Made by a program: the position numbers and the translations under genes. From positions 23,283 through 72,895 of the forward strand of contig CAJUHV010000012.1 of assembly GCA_910586445.1 (NCBI GenBank): DNA of 49,613 bases. Reading direction: 5' to 3'. Every line of letters begins with the position of its first letter. Positions within the stretch are counted from its first letter, which is position 1. Below the pieces are notes generated by a model that saw only the letters and a program-made list of their open reading frames with translations, was not told the origin of the DNA and ran no database searches. The stretch comes from an uncultured Eubacterium sp. GTDB taxonomy: Bacteria; Bacillota; Clostridia; Lachnospirales; Lachnospiraceae. Shown here in pieces: positions 1 to 7,605 of the stretch.

Positions 1-121
1 CGCTCAAGCTGAGCGTTCCGTAAGAACATGATTCAGGAGTGAGGGGCGATTTTGCGAAGCAGACTATAGATATCGCCCCGAATCGTTACTATGAGCGGCC
101 CTCTAGGCCGTTCATAGTAAT
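1..121 (+). repeat. MITE-B copy a (partial, cut by window start)
   Basis: This is the last 121 bases of a 143-bp structured repeat. It is almost identical to the copy at 132-274, and both align along their length with the reverse complement of 31528-31670. It carries the GGGGCGAT/ATCGCCCC stem and the hairpin CGGCCCTCTAGGCCG. The left end lies outside the window. The repeat sits upstream of the amino-acid ABC ATPase gene. Confidence 0.85.
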
Positions 122-131
122 ACGTCGTGCG

Positions 132-274
132 GATACTATTCACAGGAAAGGAACGCTCAAGCTGAGCGTTCCGTAAGAACATGATTCAGGAGTGAGGGGC
201 GATTTTGCAAAGCAAACTATAAATATCGCCCCGAATCGTTACTATGAACGGCCCTCTAGGCCGTTCATAATAAT
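132..274 (+). repeat. MITE-B copy b, 143 bp, tandem to copy a
   Basis: Full-length copy of the structured repeat with the same length (143 bp) as the flanked copy at 31528-31670. It follows copy a after a 10-base linker (122-131) that is repeated at 275-284, so the whole 153-bp unit was duplicated in tandem. The left end TACTATTCACAG matches the terminal repeat of the other copy; the right end is degenerate. It holds a 10-bp hairpin at 150-172, a GGGGCGAT stem and a hairpin at 249-263. It contains no plausible gene. Confidence 0.85.
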
Positions 275-380
275 ACGTCGTGCGGCAGGATGCCGAAAAA
301 AGCGTGATCTGTGCTTGACAAAAAGAAGAAAGGCATGTATTTTTAAGAAGGCGGCAGGCTTAAAGGTTGGAGGAGAAAAC

Positions 381-1133
381 GTGGAAGATCAAAAAACAAA
401 GAAAAAAATCATGGTCCATGTCGAAAATTTGAAAAAGAGCTTTGGAAAACTGGAAGTCATAAAAAGCATGAGCATAGATATAGCCGTAGGCGAGGTAGTC
501 GTACTGCTCGGGCCTTCGGGCAGCGGAAAATCCACCTTCCTGCGGTGCTTAAATCAGCTTGAAACTGCGACGGACGGTGTTATTTTAGTGGATGGGCATA
601 ATATAACGGATAAAAGTGTCAATATTAATAAAGTCCGGGAGAACATCGGCATGGTGTTCCAGCATTTTAACCTGTTTCCGCATAAGAATGTACTTGAAAA
701 TATTATGTTGGCACCCGTAGAGCTGAAAAAGATGACAAAGGAAGAAGCCAAGGAGCGCGGCATGAGCCTGTTAAAGCGGGTAGGCATGGAGCAGAAGGCG
801 GATGTATACCCGTCCCAGCTGTCGGGAGGACAAAAGCAGCGTGTGGCGATTGCCCGGGCGCTTGCGATGAATCCTGACATTATGCTGTTTGATGAGCCGA
901 CGTCGGCACTTGACCCGGAGATGGTCGGAGAAGTGCTCACGGTCATGCAGGAGCTGGCAGCAGAAGGCATGACGATGGTAGTGGTGACACATGAGATCGG
1001 GTTTGCAAAAGAGGTGGCAGACCGGATTGTATTTATGGACGGCGGCTATATCGTAGAGCAGGGAACGCCGGAGGAGGTCATCGTGCATCCGAAAGAAACA
1101 AGGACGGTTGATTTCTTAAATAAAGTGCTATAG
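381..1133 (+). CDS. glnQ: Polar amino-acid ABC transporter ATP-binding protein (GlnQ type)
   Basis: ATPase subunit of an amino-acid importer of the PAAT family; it hydrolyses ATP at the inner face of the membrane permease. The 250-residue protein has Walker A (GPSGSGKST), Q-loop (GMVFQHFNLFPH), ABC signature (LSGGQKQRVAIARAL), Walker B (IMLFDEPTSALDP) and the switch histidine (VVVTHEIGF). The Q-loop and the DPEMVGEVL stretch are typical of the GlnQ/HisP group. I chose the GTG at 381 because GGAGGA lies at 369-374; the reading frame is open further upstream only through the repeat element. The permease and substrate-binding genes are not in the window and may lie just left of it, with the tandem repeat between. 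Substrate is not readable. Family assignment is secure, the exact substrate not. Confidence 0.93.
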   Translation: MEDQKTKKKIMVHVENLKKSFGKLEVIKSMSIDIAVGEVVVLLGPSGSGKSTFLRCLNQLETATDGVILVDGHNITDKSVNINKVRENIGMVFQHFNLFPHKNVLENIMLAPVELKKMTKEEAKERGMSLLKRVGMEQKADVYPSQLSGGQKQRVAIARALAMNPDIMLFDEPTSALDPEMVGEVLTVMQELAAEGMTMVVVTHEIGFAKEVADRIVFMDGGYIVEQGTPEEVIVHPKETRTVDFLNKVL

Positions 1134-1177
1134 TGCAAAGCGGGGCAGTGTGCAGCAGGTAAGAAAACGCCACAGTA

Positions 1178-1207
1178 TTGGACAAGTTTTCGCTTGTCTT
1201 CTATATA
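1178..1207 (+). promoter_or_regulatory. Candidate sigma-A promoter before the transaldolase gene
   Basis: TTGGAC (1178-1183), an 18-base spacer and TATATA (1202-1207). A short hairpin GACAAG-ttttcg-CTTGTC overlaps the spacer, so this could instead be a weak end signal of the preceding gene. Confidence 0.35.
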
Positions 1208-1307
1208 GAAACATGAGATACTGTTACAAAATGATACAAGCAAATACAAAATAAGATGCAGCCAGATAAAATGGGACATGCGAAGAAATGGAAGGAGAAC
1301 AGCTATT

Positions 1308-1949
1308 ATGAAATTTTTTGTGGACACAGCGATTGTAGAGGATATCAAAAAGGCAAATGACATGGGTGTGATCTGCGGTGTAACAACCAATCCGTCCTTG
1401 ATTGCAAAGTCAGGCAGGGATTTTGCCGAAGTGATCAAAGAGATCACAGATATCGTAGACGGCCCGATCAGCGGTGAAGTAAAGGCAACTACGCAGGATG
1501 CGCAGGGCATGATTGCAGAGGGACGCGAGATCGCAAAAATCCATCCAAATATGGTAGTAAAGATTCCTATGACGGTAGAAGGATTAAAAGCAGTAAAACA
1601 GCTGTCTTCCGAAGGAGTAAAGACAAATGTAACACTTATTTTTTCTGCAAATCAGGCGCTGCTTGCCGCAAGGGCAGGGGCTACGTACGTATCGCCTTTC
1701 CTGGGACGCTTAGATGATATTTCCATGCCGGGCGTAGACCTGATCCAGACAATTTCTGAGATCTTTCAGATCTATGGTATTGAAACGGAAATTATCGCAG
1801 CTTCGATCCGCAATCCGATTCATATTATCGACTGCGCACTGGCAGGTGCGGATATCGCCACAGTGCCTTATGAAGTCATTGAGGCAATGACAAAACACCC
1901 ATTGACGGATGCAGGCATTGAAAAATTTATAGCAGACAGCAAAAAATAA
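1308..1949 (+). CDS. tal: Small (TalC/FSA-type) transaldolase
   Basis: Transfers dihydroxyacetone units in the non-oxidative pentose phosphate pathway. The 213-residue length fits the short transaldolase subfamily, which forms decamers. GVTTNPSLIAKSG is the N-terminal signature and K85 in VVKIPMT is the Schiff-base lysine. The position that is Gln59 in E. coli fructose-6-phosphate aldolase is Glu here (SGEVKATT), and TLIFS follows the transaldolase rather than the aldolase pattern, so I infer true transaldolase activity. The ATG at 1308 is preceded by AAGGAGAA (1292-1299). It lies 60 bases upstream of the transketolase pair, which uses the same sugar phosphates, and is probably co-transcribed with it. 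Confidence 0.92.
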   Translation: MKFFVDTAIVEDIKKANDMGVICGVTTNPSLIAKSGRDFAEVIKEITDIVDGPISGEVKATTQDAQGMIAEGREIAKIHPNMVVKIPMTVEGLKAVKQLSSEGVKTNVTLIFSANQALLAARAGATYVSPFLGRLDDISMPGVDLIQTISEIFQIYGIETEIIAASIRNPIHIIDCALAGADIATVPYEVIEAMTKHPLTDAGIEKFIADSKK

Positions 1950-1956
1950 GAATTCA

Positions 1957-2006
1957 TCTGGGAAAGGATAGTATCCGGGAAAAGATAGTATCCGGGAAAG
2001 GATAGG
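1957..2006 (+). repeat. Three tandem 17-bp repeats carrying the tktN ribosome site
   Basis: Units start at 1957, 1974 and 1991, each close to TCCGGGAAAGGATAGTA. Every unit holds a GGGAAAGGA Shine-Dalgarno-like core; the third one is the actual ribosome-binding site for the start at 2010. Confidence 0.85.
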
Positions 2007-2009
2007 ACT

Positions 2010-2849
2010 ATGACTGATTTAGAACTTCAGAAAACTGCGGTGGAAGTAAGAAAAGGGATTGTTACAGGCGTGCATGCCGCAAAAGCAGGACATCCGGGCG
2101 GATCTTTGTCTGCAGCAGATGTATTTACTTATCTATATTTTGAAGAAATGAACATTGACCCAAAGGAGCCGAAAAAACCAGACCGCGACCGTTTTGTACT
2201 CTCAAAAGGACATACGGCTCCGGGACTGTATGCAGCACTTGCACACAGAGGATTTTTCCCGGTGGAAGACCTGCTGACGCTGCGGCATGTCGGCGCACAC
2301 CTGCAGGGACATCCATGTATACAGCATACACCGGGCGTAGATGCTTCTTCCGGCTCGCTGGGGCAGGGCATATCAATAGCAGTGGGCATGGCGCTTTCTG
2401 CAAAGATGAGCAATGACGATTATCGTGTATACACGCTGCTCGGAGACGGCGAGCTGCAGGAAGGCCAGGTATGGGAGGCTTCTATGTTTGCCGGGCACCG
2501 CAGGCTGGATAACTTATGCGTAATTGTGGATAATAACGGGTTACAGATTGACGGTTCTGTAGATGAGATCTGCTCCCCGTATCCGATCGATGAGAAGTTT
2601 CGGGCATTTAACTTCCATGTCATCTGTGTAGAAGATGGAAATGATATGGCGAGCCTTCGAAAAGCGTTTGCAGAGGCCAGAAATACAAAAGGAAAGCCGA
2701 GCGTAATCGTGATGAAGACAGTAAAGGGCAAGGGCGTATCGTTTATGGAGAATGCAGTCGAATGGCATGGCAAGGGGCCGAATGATGAAGAGTATGCCAT
2801 TGCGATGGATGATCTTGAGAAAGCAGGTGAAGCATTATGTCAGAAGTAA
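2010..2849 (+). CDS. tktN: Transketolase, N-terminal (TPP-binding) subunit
   Basis: First half of a split transketolase: 279 residues that bind thiamine diphosphate and magnesium. Seen motifs: GHPGGSLSAADV near the N-terminus, the TPP/Mg motif GDGELQEGQVWEA with NN (VDNNGLQIDG) later, and VKGKGVSFMENAVEWHG at the end. The split form is usual in many Clostridia and archaea. Its stop lies inside the start of the second subunit gene (13-base overlap), which implies translational coupling and a 1:1 complex. ATG 2010 follows the third copy of a repeated ribosome-binding module. Confidence 0.95.
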   Translation: MTDLELQKTAVEVRKGIVTGVHAAKAGHPGGSLSAADVFTYLYFEEMNIDPKEPKKPDRDRFVLSKGHTAPGLYAALAHRGFFPVEDLLTLRHVGAHLQGHPCIQHTPGVDASSGSLGQGISIAVGMALSAKMSNDDYRVYTLLGDGELQEGQVWEASMFAGHRRLDNLCVIVDNNGLQIDGSVDEICSPYPIDEKFRAFNFHVICVEDGNDMASLRKAFAEARNTKGKPSVIVMKTVKGKGVSFMENAVEWHGKGPNDEEYAIAMDDLEKAGEALCQK

Positions 2850-3775
2850 AAAAGATCGCAACAAGGGACAGCTATGGCAATGCTTTGGCTGAGATTGGAA
2901 AGCGGGCGGATAATCTCGTAGTACTGGATGCAGACCTTGCTGCAGCCACAAAGACGGGCGTATTTAAAAAGGCATTTCCAGACAGGCATATAGACTGCGG
3001 GATTGCAGAAGCGAATATGATGGGCATTGCCGCGGGGCTTGCAGCCACAGGCAAGGTGCCGTTTGTAAGTTCGTTTGCAATGTTTGCAGCAGGACGTGCA
3101 TATGAGCAGGTGCGCAATTCGATCGGATATCCGCATTTAAATGTCAAGATCGGCGCAACACATGCGGGCATTTCGGTAGGAGAAGACGGCGCAAGCCATC
3201 AGTGCAATGAGGATATGGCGTTAATGCGCGTCATTCCGGGCATGACCGTAATCAATCCATCGGATGATATAGAAGCAAGGGCAGCCGTAGAGGCAGCATT
3301 TGAACTGGACGGGCCTGTTTATCTGAGATTTGGCAGGCTGGCTGTACCGGTGATCAATGACAGGCCGGATTATAAATTTGAAATCGGAAAAGGCGTTACG
3401 TTAAGGGACGGAAAAGACCTGACGATTATTGCAACCGGACTCTGTGTTTCTCCGGCAGTCGAAGCAGCACAGAAGCTGGCAGCGGACGGCATTGACGCAA
3501 GGGTGGTCAATATCCATACGATCAAGCCGCTCGACGCAGAGCTGGTAGTGAAGGCGGCACAGGAAACCGGAGAAATCGTTACGGTAGAGGAGCATTCGAT
3601 TATCGGCGGGCTTGGCAGTGCAGTAGCAGAGGTGCTATGCGAAAAGTGTCCGGCGAAGCTTATGCGTATCGGCATAGAGGATGTATTTGGAGAATCAGGC
3701 CCTGCTGGAGAGCTGCTTGTAAAATACGGGCTGGATGCAGCAGGAATTTATAACAAAATAAAAAACAGCCGGTAA
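2837..3775 (+). CDS. tktC: Transketolase, C-terminal (pyrimidine-binding) subunit
   Basis: Second half of the split transketolase, 312 residues. It contains the pyrimidine-binding domain with the catalytic glutamate region (DCGIAEANMMGIAAGLA), ATHAGISVGEDGASHQ, and the C-terminal transketolase domain with VEEHSIIGGLGSAVAE. Together with the upstream gene it interconverts pentose, triose, tetrose and hexose phosphates. The ATG lies inside the upstream gene, with AGGTGA just before it. The upstream transaldolase and downstream ribulose-phosphate epimerase complete a pentose-handling block. Confidence 0.95.
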   Translation: MSEVKKIATRDSYGNALAEIGKRADNLVVLDADLAAATKTGVFKKAFPDRHIDCGIAEANMMGIAAGLAATGKVPFVSSFAMFAAGRAYEQVRNSIGYPHLNVKIGATHAGISVGEDGASHQCNEDMALMRVIPGMTVINPSDDIEARAAVEAAFELDGPVYLRFGRLAVPVINDRPDYKFEIGKGVTLRDGKDLTIIATGLCVSPAVEAAQKLAADGIDARVVNIHTIKPLDAELVVKAAQETGEIVTVEEHSIIGGLGSAVAEVLCEKCPAKLMRIGIEDVFGESGPAGELLVKYGLDAAGIYNKIKNSR

Positions 3776-3841
3776 AATTTAGATAAAAAACTGAAAAAAA
3801 TATATAAAAAGTATGTTGTGAATAGATGAAAGAAAACTGTT

Positions 3842-4543
3842 ATGTTAGAAGAATTAAAAAGGCAGGTATATGAAGCAAATATGGAGCTGCCAAGGCGCGG
3901 GCTTGTCACCTATACATGGGGCAATGTCAGCGGGCTTGACCGGGATAGCGGGTATTTCGTCATCAAGCCGAGCGGCGTGGAATACGATGCGCTGTCTCCG
4001 GATGATCTGGCTGTCGTAGATCTGGACCTGCATTTAATAGAAGGAAACTATCAGCCGTCCTCCGATACGGCGACTCATGCACAGATTTACCGCAGCTGTC
4101 CGGCAGTCGGCGGGATTGTGCATACACATTCCACTATGGCGACTGCCTGGGCGCAGGCCGGCAGGAGCATTCCACTGTATGGCACTACGCATGCAGACTA
4201 TTTTCTGGGGCCGGTTCCCTGCACGCGCAGCCTGACACCGGAGGAGATTAACGGCGAATATGAGAAAAATACAGGTCTTGTAATTATTGAGACTTTTAAG
4301 GAGCAGGGGATTGATCCGATGTATACACCGGCCGTCCTCTGTAAAAACCACGGCCCGTTTGCATGGGGAAAGGATGCGGCCCAGGCTGTTTATCACGCGG
4401 CAGTACTGGAAGAGGTTGCGAAGATGGCGCTTTATACGCAGATGATCAGTCCGGACGCACAGCCTGCCCCGGACAGCATTAAGGATAAGCACTTTTACCG
4501 CAAGCATGGCAGCCATGCTTATTATGGGCAGGGGCAGAAGTAA
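3842..4543 (+). CDS. araD: L-ribulose-5-phosphate 4-epimerase
   Basis: Converts L-ribulose 5-phosphate to D-xylulose 5-phosphate, which feeds the transketolase encoded just upstream. The 233-residue protein can be aligned by eye with E. coli AraD over its whole length (LKRQVxEAN, TWGNVS, FVIKPSGV, GIVHTHS, GTTHADYF, CTRxxxxxEINGEYE, HGPFAWGK, DKHxxRKHG). Zinc ligands are H94 and H96 in HTHS and H170 in NHGPF. The ribosome site before ATG 3842 is weak (GAAAGAAAA). Araditol- or arabinose-kinase and isomerase genes are absent here, so ribulose phosphate must come from enzymes encoded elsewhere. Confidence 0.94.
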   Translation: MLEELKRQVYEANMELPRRGLVTYTWGNVSGLDRDSGYFVIKPSGVEYDALSPDDLAVVDLDLHLIEGNYQPSSDTATHAQIYRSCPAVGGIVHTHSTMATAWAQAGRSIPLYGTTHADYFLGPVPCTRSLTPEEINGEYEKNTGLVIIETFKEQGIDPMYTPAVLCKNHGPFAWGKDAAQAVYHAAVLEEVAKMALYTQMISPDAQPAPDSIKDKHFYRKHGSHAYYGQGQK

Positions 4544-4562
4544 AAGGAAAGGCGGTTTTTAC

Positions 4563-5612
4563 ATGAATAAGGAATCATTTGGAACGAGCAGGAAAAACGA
4601 AGCAGTGTCTGTATATACGCTTGAGAATCCGTCAGGCGCAAAAGTGCGTGTGACAGACTATGGCGCAGCGCTGGTATCCATAATCGTTCCAGACAGGGAC
4701 GGTGTTATGCAGGATGTGCTGCTGGGATATGACAATGTTACGGGGTATGAAGATAATACCTGCTATTTTGGCGCAGTGATCGGAAGAAACTCAAACCGTA
4801 TTGCCAATGCACAGTGCACGATCAATGGAAAGGTATACCAGCTGGATCAGAATGACCATGGAAACAACCTGCACTCAGGGATCAAGGGCGTAGATACGAT
4901 TGTATGGGATGTCAAGGAGCATACTGCACAGTCAATAACCCTTTCTTGTGTCAGTGCTGATTTAGAGCAGGGATTTCCGGGTAATATGAATGTAGAAGTC
5001 ACATACAGGCTGACGGATGACAATGAGGTGGAGATTAATTATCAGGCAGTATCTGATCAGGATACGGTAGCTAATTTTACAAACCATTCTTATTTTAATC
5101 TGGCAGGCCATGCCTCAGGAGATATTCTGGGCCATGAGATGATGCTGAAGGCCTCGTACTTTACGCCGGTCATTGATGCCGAGGCAATACCTGCGGGCGA
5201 GACGGCACCGGTAAAGGATACGCCGATGGATTTTACCAAGGCAAAGGCGATCGGACGCGACCTTGCGTCTGATTATGCGCAGCTTGCATACGGCGGAGGC
5301 TATGATCATAATTTTGTATTGGATAAAAGCAGAAAGGGAGCTTTTGAGCTGATGGCGGAGGCTTATGCACCGGATACGGGCATTGTAATGAAAGCGTATA
5401 CCGACCGTCCGGGCGTACAGTTTTATATCGGCAATTTTATTACGACACAGGACGGCAAGCAGGGAGCAGTGTATGAAAAGCGGCAGGGATTCTGCCTGGA
5501 GTCACAGTGCTATCCAAATGCAGTCAACGAACCTGATTTTGAAAGCCCGGTTATAAAGGCTGGAGAAGTATACCGGACAAAGACGAGCTACCAGTTCAGC
5601 GTGCGGTCATAA
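4563..5612 (+). CDS. galM: Aldose 1-epimerase (mutarotase)
   Basis: Interconverts alpha and beta anomers of hexoses or pentoses. The 349-residue protein has the family motifs NSNRIANA, the catalytic histidine region NLHSG, the second histidine in NFTNHSYFNLAGH, YGGGYDHNFVLD and the catalytic glutamate near GFCLESQCYPNAVN. The frame is open upstream into araD, but the ATG at 4563 has AAGGAAAGGCGG at 4545-4554, and starting there gives the usual length. It is 19 bases after araD, so the two are one transcription unit. Anomer preference cannot be read. Confidence 0.93.
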   Translation: MNKESFGTSRKNEAVSVYTLENPSGAKVRVTDYGAALVSIIVPDRDGVMQDVLLGYDNVTGYEDNTCYFGAVIGRNSNRIANAQCTINGKVYQLDQNDHGNNLHSGIKGVDTIVWDVKEHTAQSITLSCVSADLEQGFPGNMNVEVTYRLTDDNEVEINYQAVSDQDTVANFTNHSYFNLAGHASGDILGHEMMLKASYFTPVIDAEAIPAGETAPVKDTPMDFTKAKAIGRDLASDYAQLAYGGGYDHNFVLDKSRKGAFELMAEAYAPDTGIVMKAYTDRPGVQFYIGNFITTQDGKQGAVYEKRQGFCLESQCYPNAVNEPDFESPVIKAGEVYRTKTSYQFSVRS

Positions 5613-5673
5613 AAGACAGCGCCGTATACAGCTCCATGCAGAATATTAAGATGCAGCGGAGGATGGGACTTGC

Positions 5674-6801
5674 ATGAGGTTTGTTCGAATAAAATATGCG
5701 TTAATAGCAGCAGTGCTGGCAGTATGTATGCCGGTGCTGCTGATGGCATGTTCGGACCAGGATGAAAAAGAGCCGGATTATGGCGTGGTGACAGAAGAAG
5801 ATACGAGCCTGGACGAGCGTTCGGTGCAGGAGGAGGCGCTGGCGCTTCTTCCACGGACATTGATTAAAATAGGGTTTGTACAGGCAGGCCATGAATCCGA
5901 CTGGCGCATTGCATCTACAAAATCCTGTATGGAAACGTTCAGCGAAGAAAACGGCTATGAACTGTATTTTGTAGATGCAGACGGCGATCCCGAAAAGCAG
6001 GTAGAAGCAGTGCGTCATTTTATAAACGAACAGGTAGCGTATATTTTGATCGACCCGATTGCACGGACAGGCTGGACGGCAGCTTTAAAAGAAGCGTATC
6101 ATGCAATGATCCCGGTTATACTGTTAAACGGGACGATTGACTGCGAGGAGCGGTATTATCAGGCATGGTACGGCCCGGATTATGTGCAGGAGGGCAGGTG
6201 TGCAGGCCAGTGGCTGCAGAAATACCTGGCCGGCATAGGACGGGAAACAGGAATGATACGCATTCTGATTGTCAATGGTGCAGTCAGCCGGACTGCACAG
6301 GAGGGGCGCAGGGAAGGATTTTCAAAATATATGACACGCAACCGTGGCTGGAAGATTCTGGCACGCAGCAGCTTTGATCCGGTGCTGAGCGACGGCAGGC
6401 AGGTGATGGAGTCATATTTAGAAAAACATAAAAGTGTTGACGTAGTCATATGCTATGATGACCAGGACGTCTCAGGGGTCTGTGACGCACTGGATGAAGC
6501 GGGCATATCTTACGGAACCGGCGGCGATGTCGTGATCATTGCATTCGGCGCTTCGCGTGACGGCCTTCTGGCTGTTATGGAGGGAGCGGTGCATGTCGAT
6601 TTTGAGAGCAGTCCGCTGGGGCCTTCTTATGCCGGGGAGGCAGTGCAGCAGCTGGAGAAGAGGGAGATTTTTAAGGAAAAAAATAATTACCTGCCGCTAA
6701 AATGCTATGCCATGGATAGCCGCATGCTGCTCGCGACGACGAGCGGAATTAAAAGAATGATTTCGGTTTCAAAGGAAATACTGGAGAATAAGAAATATTA
6801 A
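5674..6801 (+). CDS. Sugar-binding lipoprotein (periplasmic-binding type 1 fold)
   Basis: Exported, lipid-anchored binding protein of 375 residues. Signal peptide with lipobox LLMAC (Cys about residue 26), followed by an acidic linker and a Peripla_BP_4-like domain: KIGFVQAGHESDWR begins the first beta strand, EKQVEAVRHFINEQVAYILIDP and VVICYDDQDVSGVCDAL resemble ribose/galactose binding proteins. No ATPase or permease follows, so it either serves a transporter encoded elsewhere or feeds a sensor. It lies 61 bases after the mutarotase and is likely part of the pentose block. The ligand is unknown. Confidence 0.8.
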   Translation: MRFVRIKYALIAAVLAVCMPVLLMACSDQDEKEPDYGVVTEEDTSLDERSVQEEALALLPRTLIKIGFVQAGHESDWRIASTKSCMETFSEENGYELYFVDADGDPEKQVEAVRHFINEQVAYILIDPIARTGWTAALKEAYHAMIPVILLNGTIDCEERYYQAWYGPDYVQEGRCAGQWLQKYLAGIGRETGMIRILIVNGAVSRTAQEGRREGFSKYMTRNRGWKILARSSFDPVLSDGRQVMESYLEKHKSVDVVICYDDQDVSGVCDALDEAGISYGTGGDVVIIAFGASRDGLLAVMEGAVHVDFESSPLGPSYAGEAVQQLEKREIFKEKNNYLPLKCYAMDSRMLLATTSGIKRMISVSKEILENKKY

Positions 6802-6834
6802 ATCTAAATAAAAGAAATTAATTTCTGAATAATT

Positions 6835-6857
6835 AAGAATAAGTTTATTATTCTTTT
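6835..6857 (+). terminator. AT-rich hairpin, possible terminator of the lipoprotein gene
   Basis: AAGAATAA-gttta-TTATTCTT followed by TT. The stem is A/T only, so it is weak. Confidence 0.35.
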
Positions 6858-6897
6858 AGGGTTTTGACATACTTCAGACACATTTTGCGGGTATACT

Positions 6898-7041
6898 CAT
6901 AACATCTAATGAAGTTGGCGGCAAGAAAAGCGCGCATCGTCGTCAGCTTCGACTAACAACTATTTCATTTATCATAGATTAAACATTTTCATAACTAAAC
7001 TCCTCGAAAAAGCGGTCCGTATGTACGGGTCGTTTTTTCCT
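6898..7041 (+). ncRNA. Candidate small RNA with its own terminator
   Basis: The 379-base gap between the lipoprotein gene and the zinc-ribbon gene holds no good reading frame. It contains a 10-bp imperfect hairpin (GAAGTTGGCG with CGTCAGCTTC, about 6911-6951) and ends with a terminator at 7007-7038. Upstream are TTGACA (6864-6869) and TATACT (6892-6897), but 22 bases apart. I do not recognise an RNA family. It could also be a leftover leader. Confidence 0.3.
7007..7038 (+). terminator. Rho-independent terminator ending the candidate small RNA
   Basis: Stem AAGCGGTCCGT / ACGGGTCGTTT with a four-base loop (ATGT) and some G-U pairs, followed by a run of six T. Confidence 0.7.
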
Positions 7042-7097
7042 TTTGACATCCGGTGCTGCATTTGGCTTGATTACATTGGTTGTTTAATAAAAAAAGG

Positions 7098-7126
7098 TAT
7101 ACAGTCTCTTCAGATTGAGGTATAAT
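7098..7126 (+). promoter_or_regulatory. Sigma-A promoter for the zinc-ribbon/pyrG unit
   Basis: TATACA (7098-7103), 17-base spacer, perfect TATAAT (7121-7126), 54 bases before the start at 7181. Confidence 0.65.
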
Positions 7127-7180
7127 AAAAAAGACATGTGAAGAAGGAAGAAAAGAAAGTTCGGATAGGGGGAAAGTCAG

Positions 7181-7591
7181 ATGGGTGATAGTGGGAAATT
7201 GTTTGATGGGGGCAAATTCTGCTCTTGGTGTCATTGTCCGATTCCTGAAGATTCTGAAAATGATTTATGTAAAAACTGTCAGGCGAGCATGGAATTTCGG
7301 GAAATACGTGATTATGTGAGGGAACACGATGTAAATGAATTCCAGCTTGCGGAGATTTTTGAGATCCCGCTGCGGCAGGTAAAACAGTGGATTCGCGAGG
7401 GCAGGCTGGAGTACAAGGAGCTGCAGAATACGATGGCTGGCCTCCACTGCCAGCGCTGTGGAAAGGCAATTGCATTTGGCAATTTCTGTCCAGAGTGCAA
7501 CCGGGCAGAGTATGGCGTGCAGGGAGGATTTGAGACATTAAAAGACGATGCGGATGAACAGATCCGTTTTTATAAAAAAAATAGAAAGTAA
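7181..7591 (+). CDS. Double zinc-ribbon protein with an HTH-like centre
   Basis: 136 residues. Two cysteine ribbons flank a helical core: CSWC...CKNC near residues 14-33 and CQRC...CPEC near residues 89-108. Between them, FQLAEIFEIPLRQVKQWIREG reads like a small helix-turn-helix (MerR/excisionase style). This architecture resembles the flagellar-operon protein group that includes Bacillus YvyF; that is a resemblance, not an identification. The ATG has AGGGGGAAAG just upstream and its own promoter. The stop is 14 bases before pyrG, so the two share a transcript. A regulatory or scaffold role is possible but unproven. Confidence 0.7.
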   Translation: MGDSGKLFDGGKFCSWCHCPIPEDSENDLCKNCQASMEFREIRDYVREHDVNEFQLAEIFEIPLRQVKQWIREGRLEYKELQNTMAGLHCQRCGKAIAFGNFCPECNRAEYGVQGGFETLKDDADEQIRFYKKNRK

Positions 7592-7605
7592 ATGGAGGAG
7601 GAAAT

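Noticed and set aside
192..380. Longer version of the amino-acid ABC ATPase starting near 192
   Set aside because: The extra 63 codons run through MITE-B copy b and have no family similarity; the GTG at 381 has a good ribosome site.
6864..6897. TTGACA...TATACT as a firm promoter
   Set aside because: The spacer is 22 bases, too long for normal sigma-A recognition; kept only as weak support for the RNA candidate.
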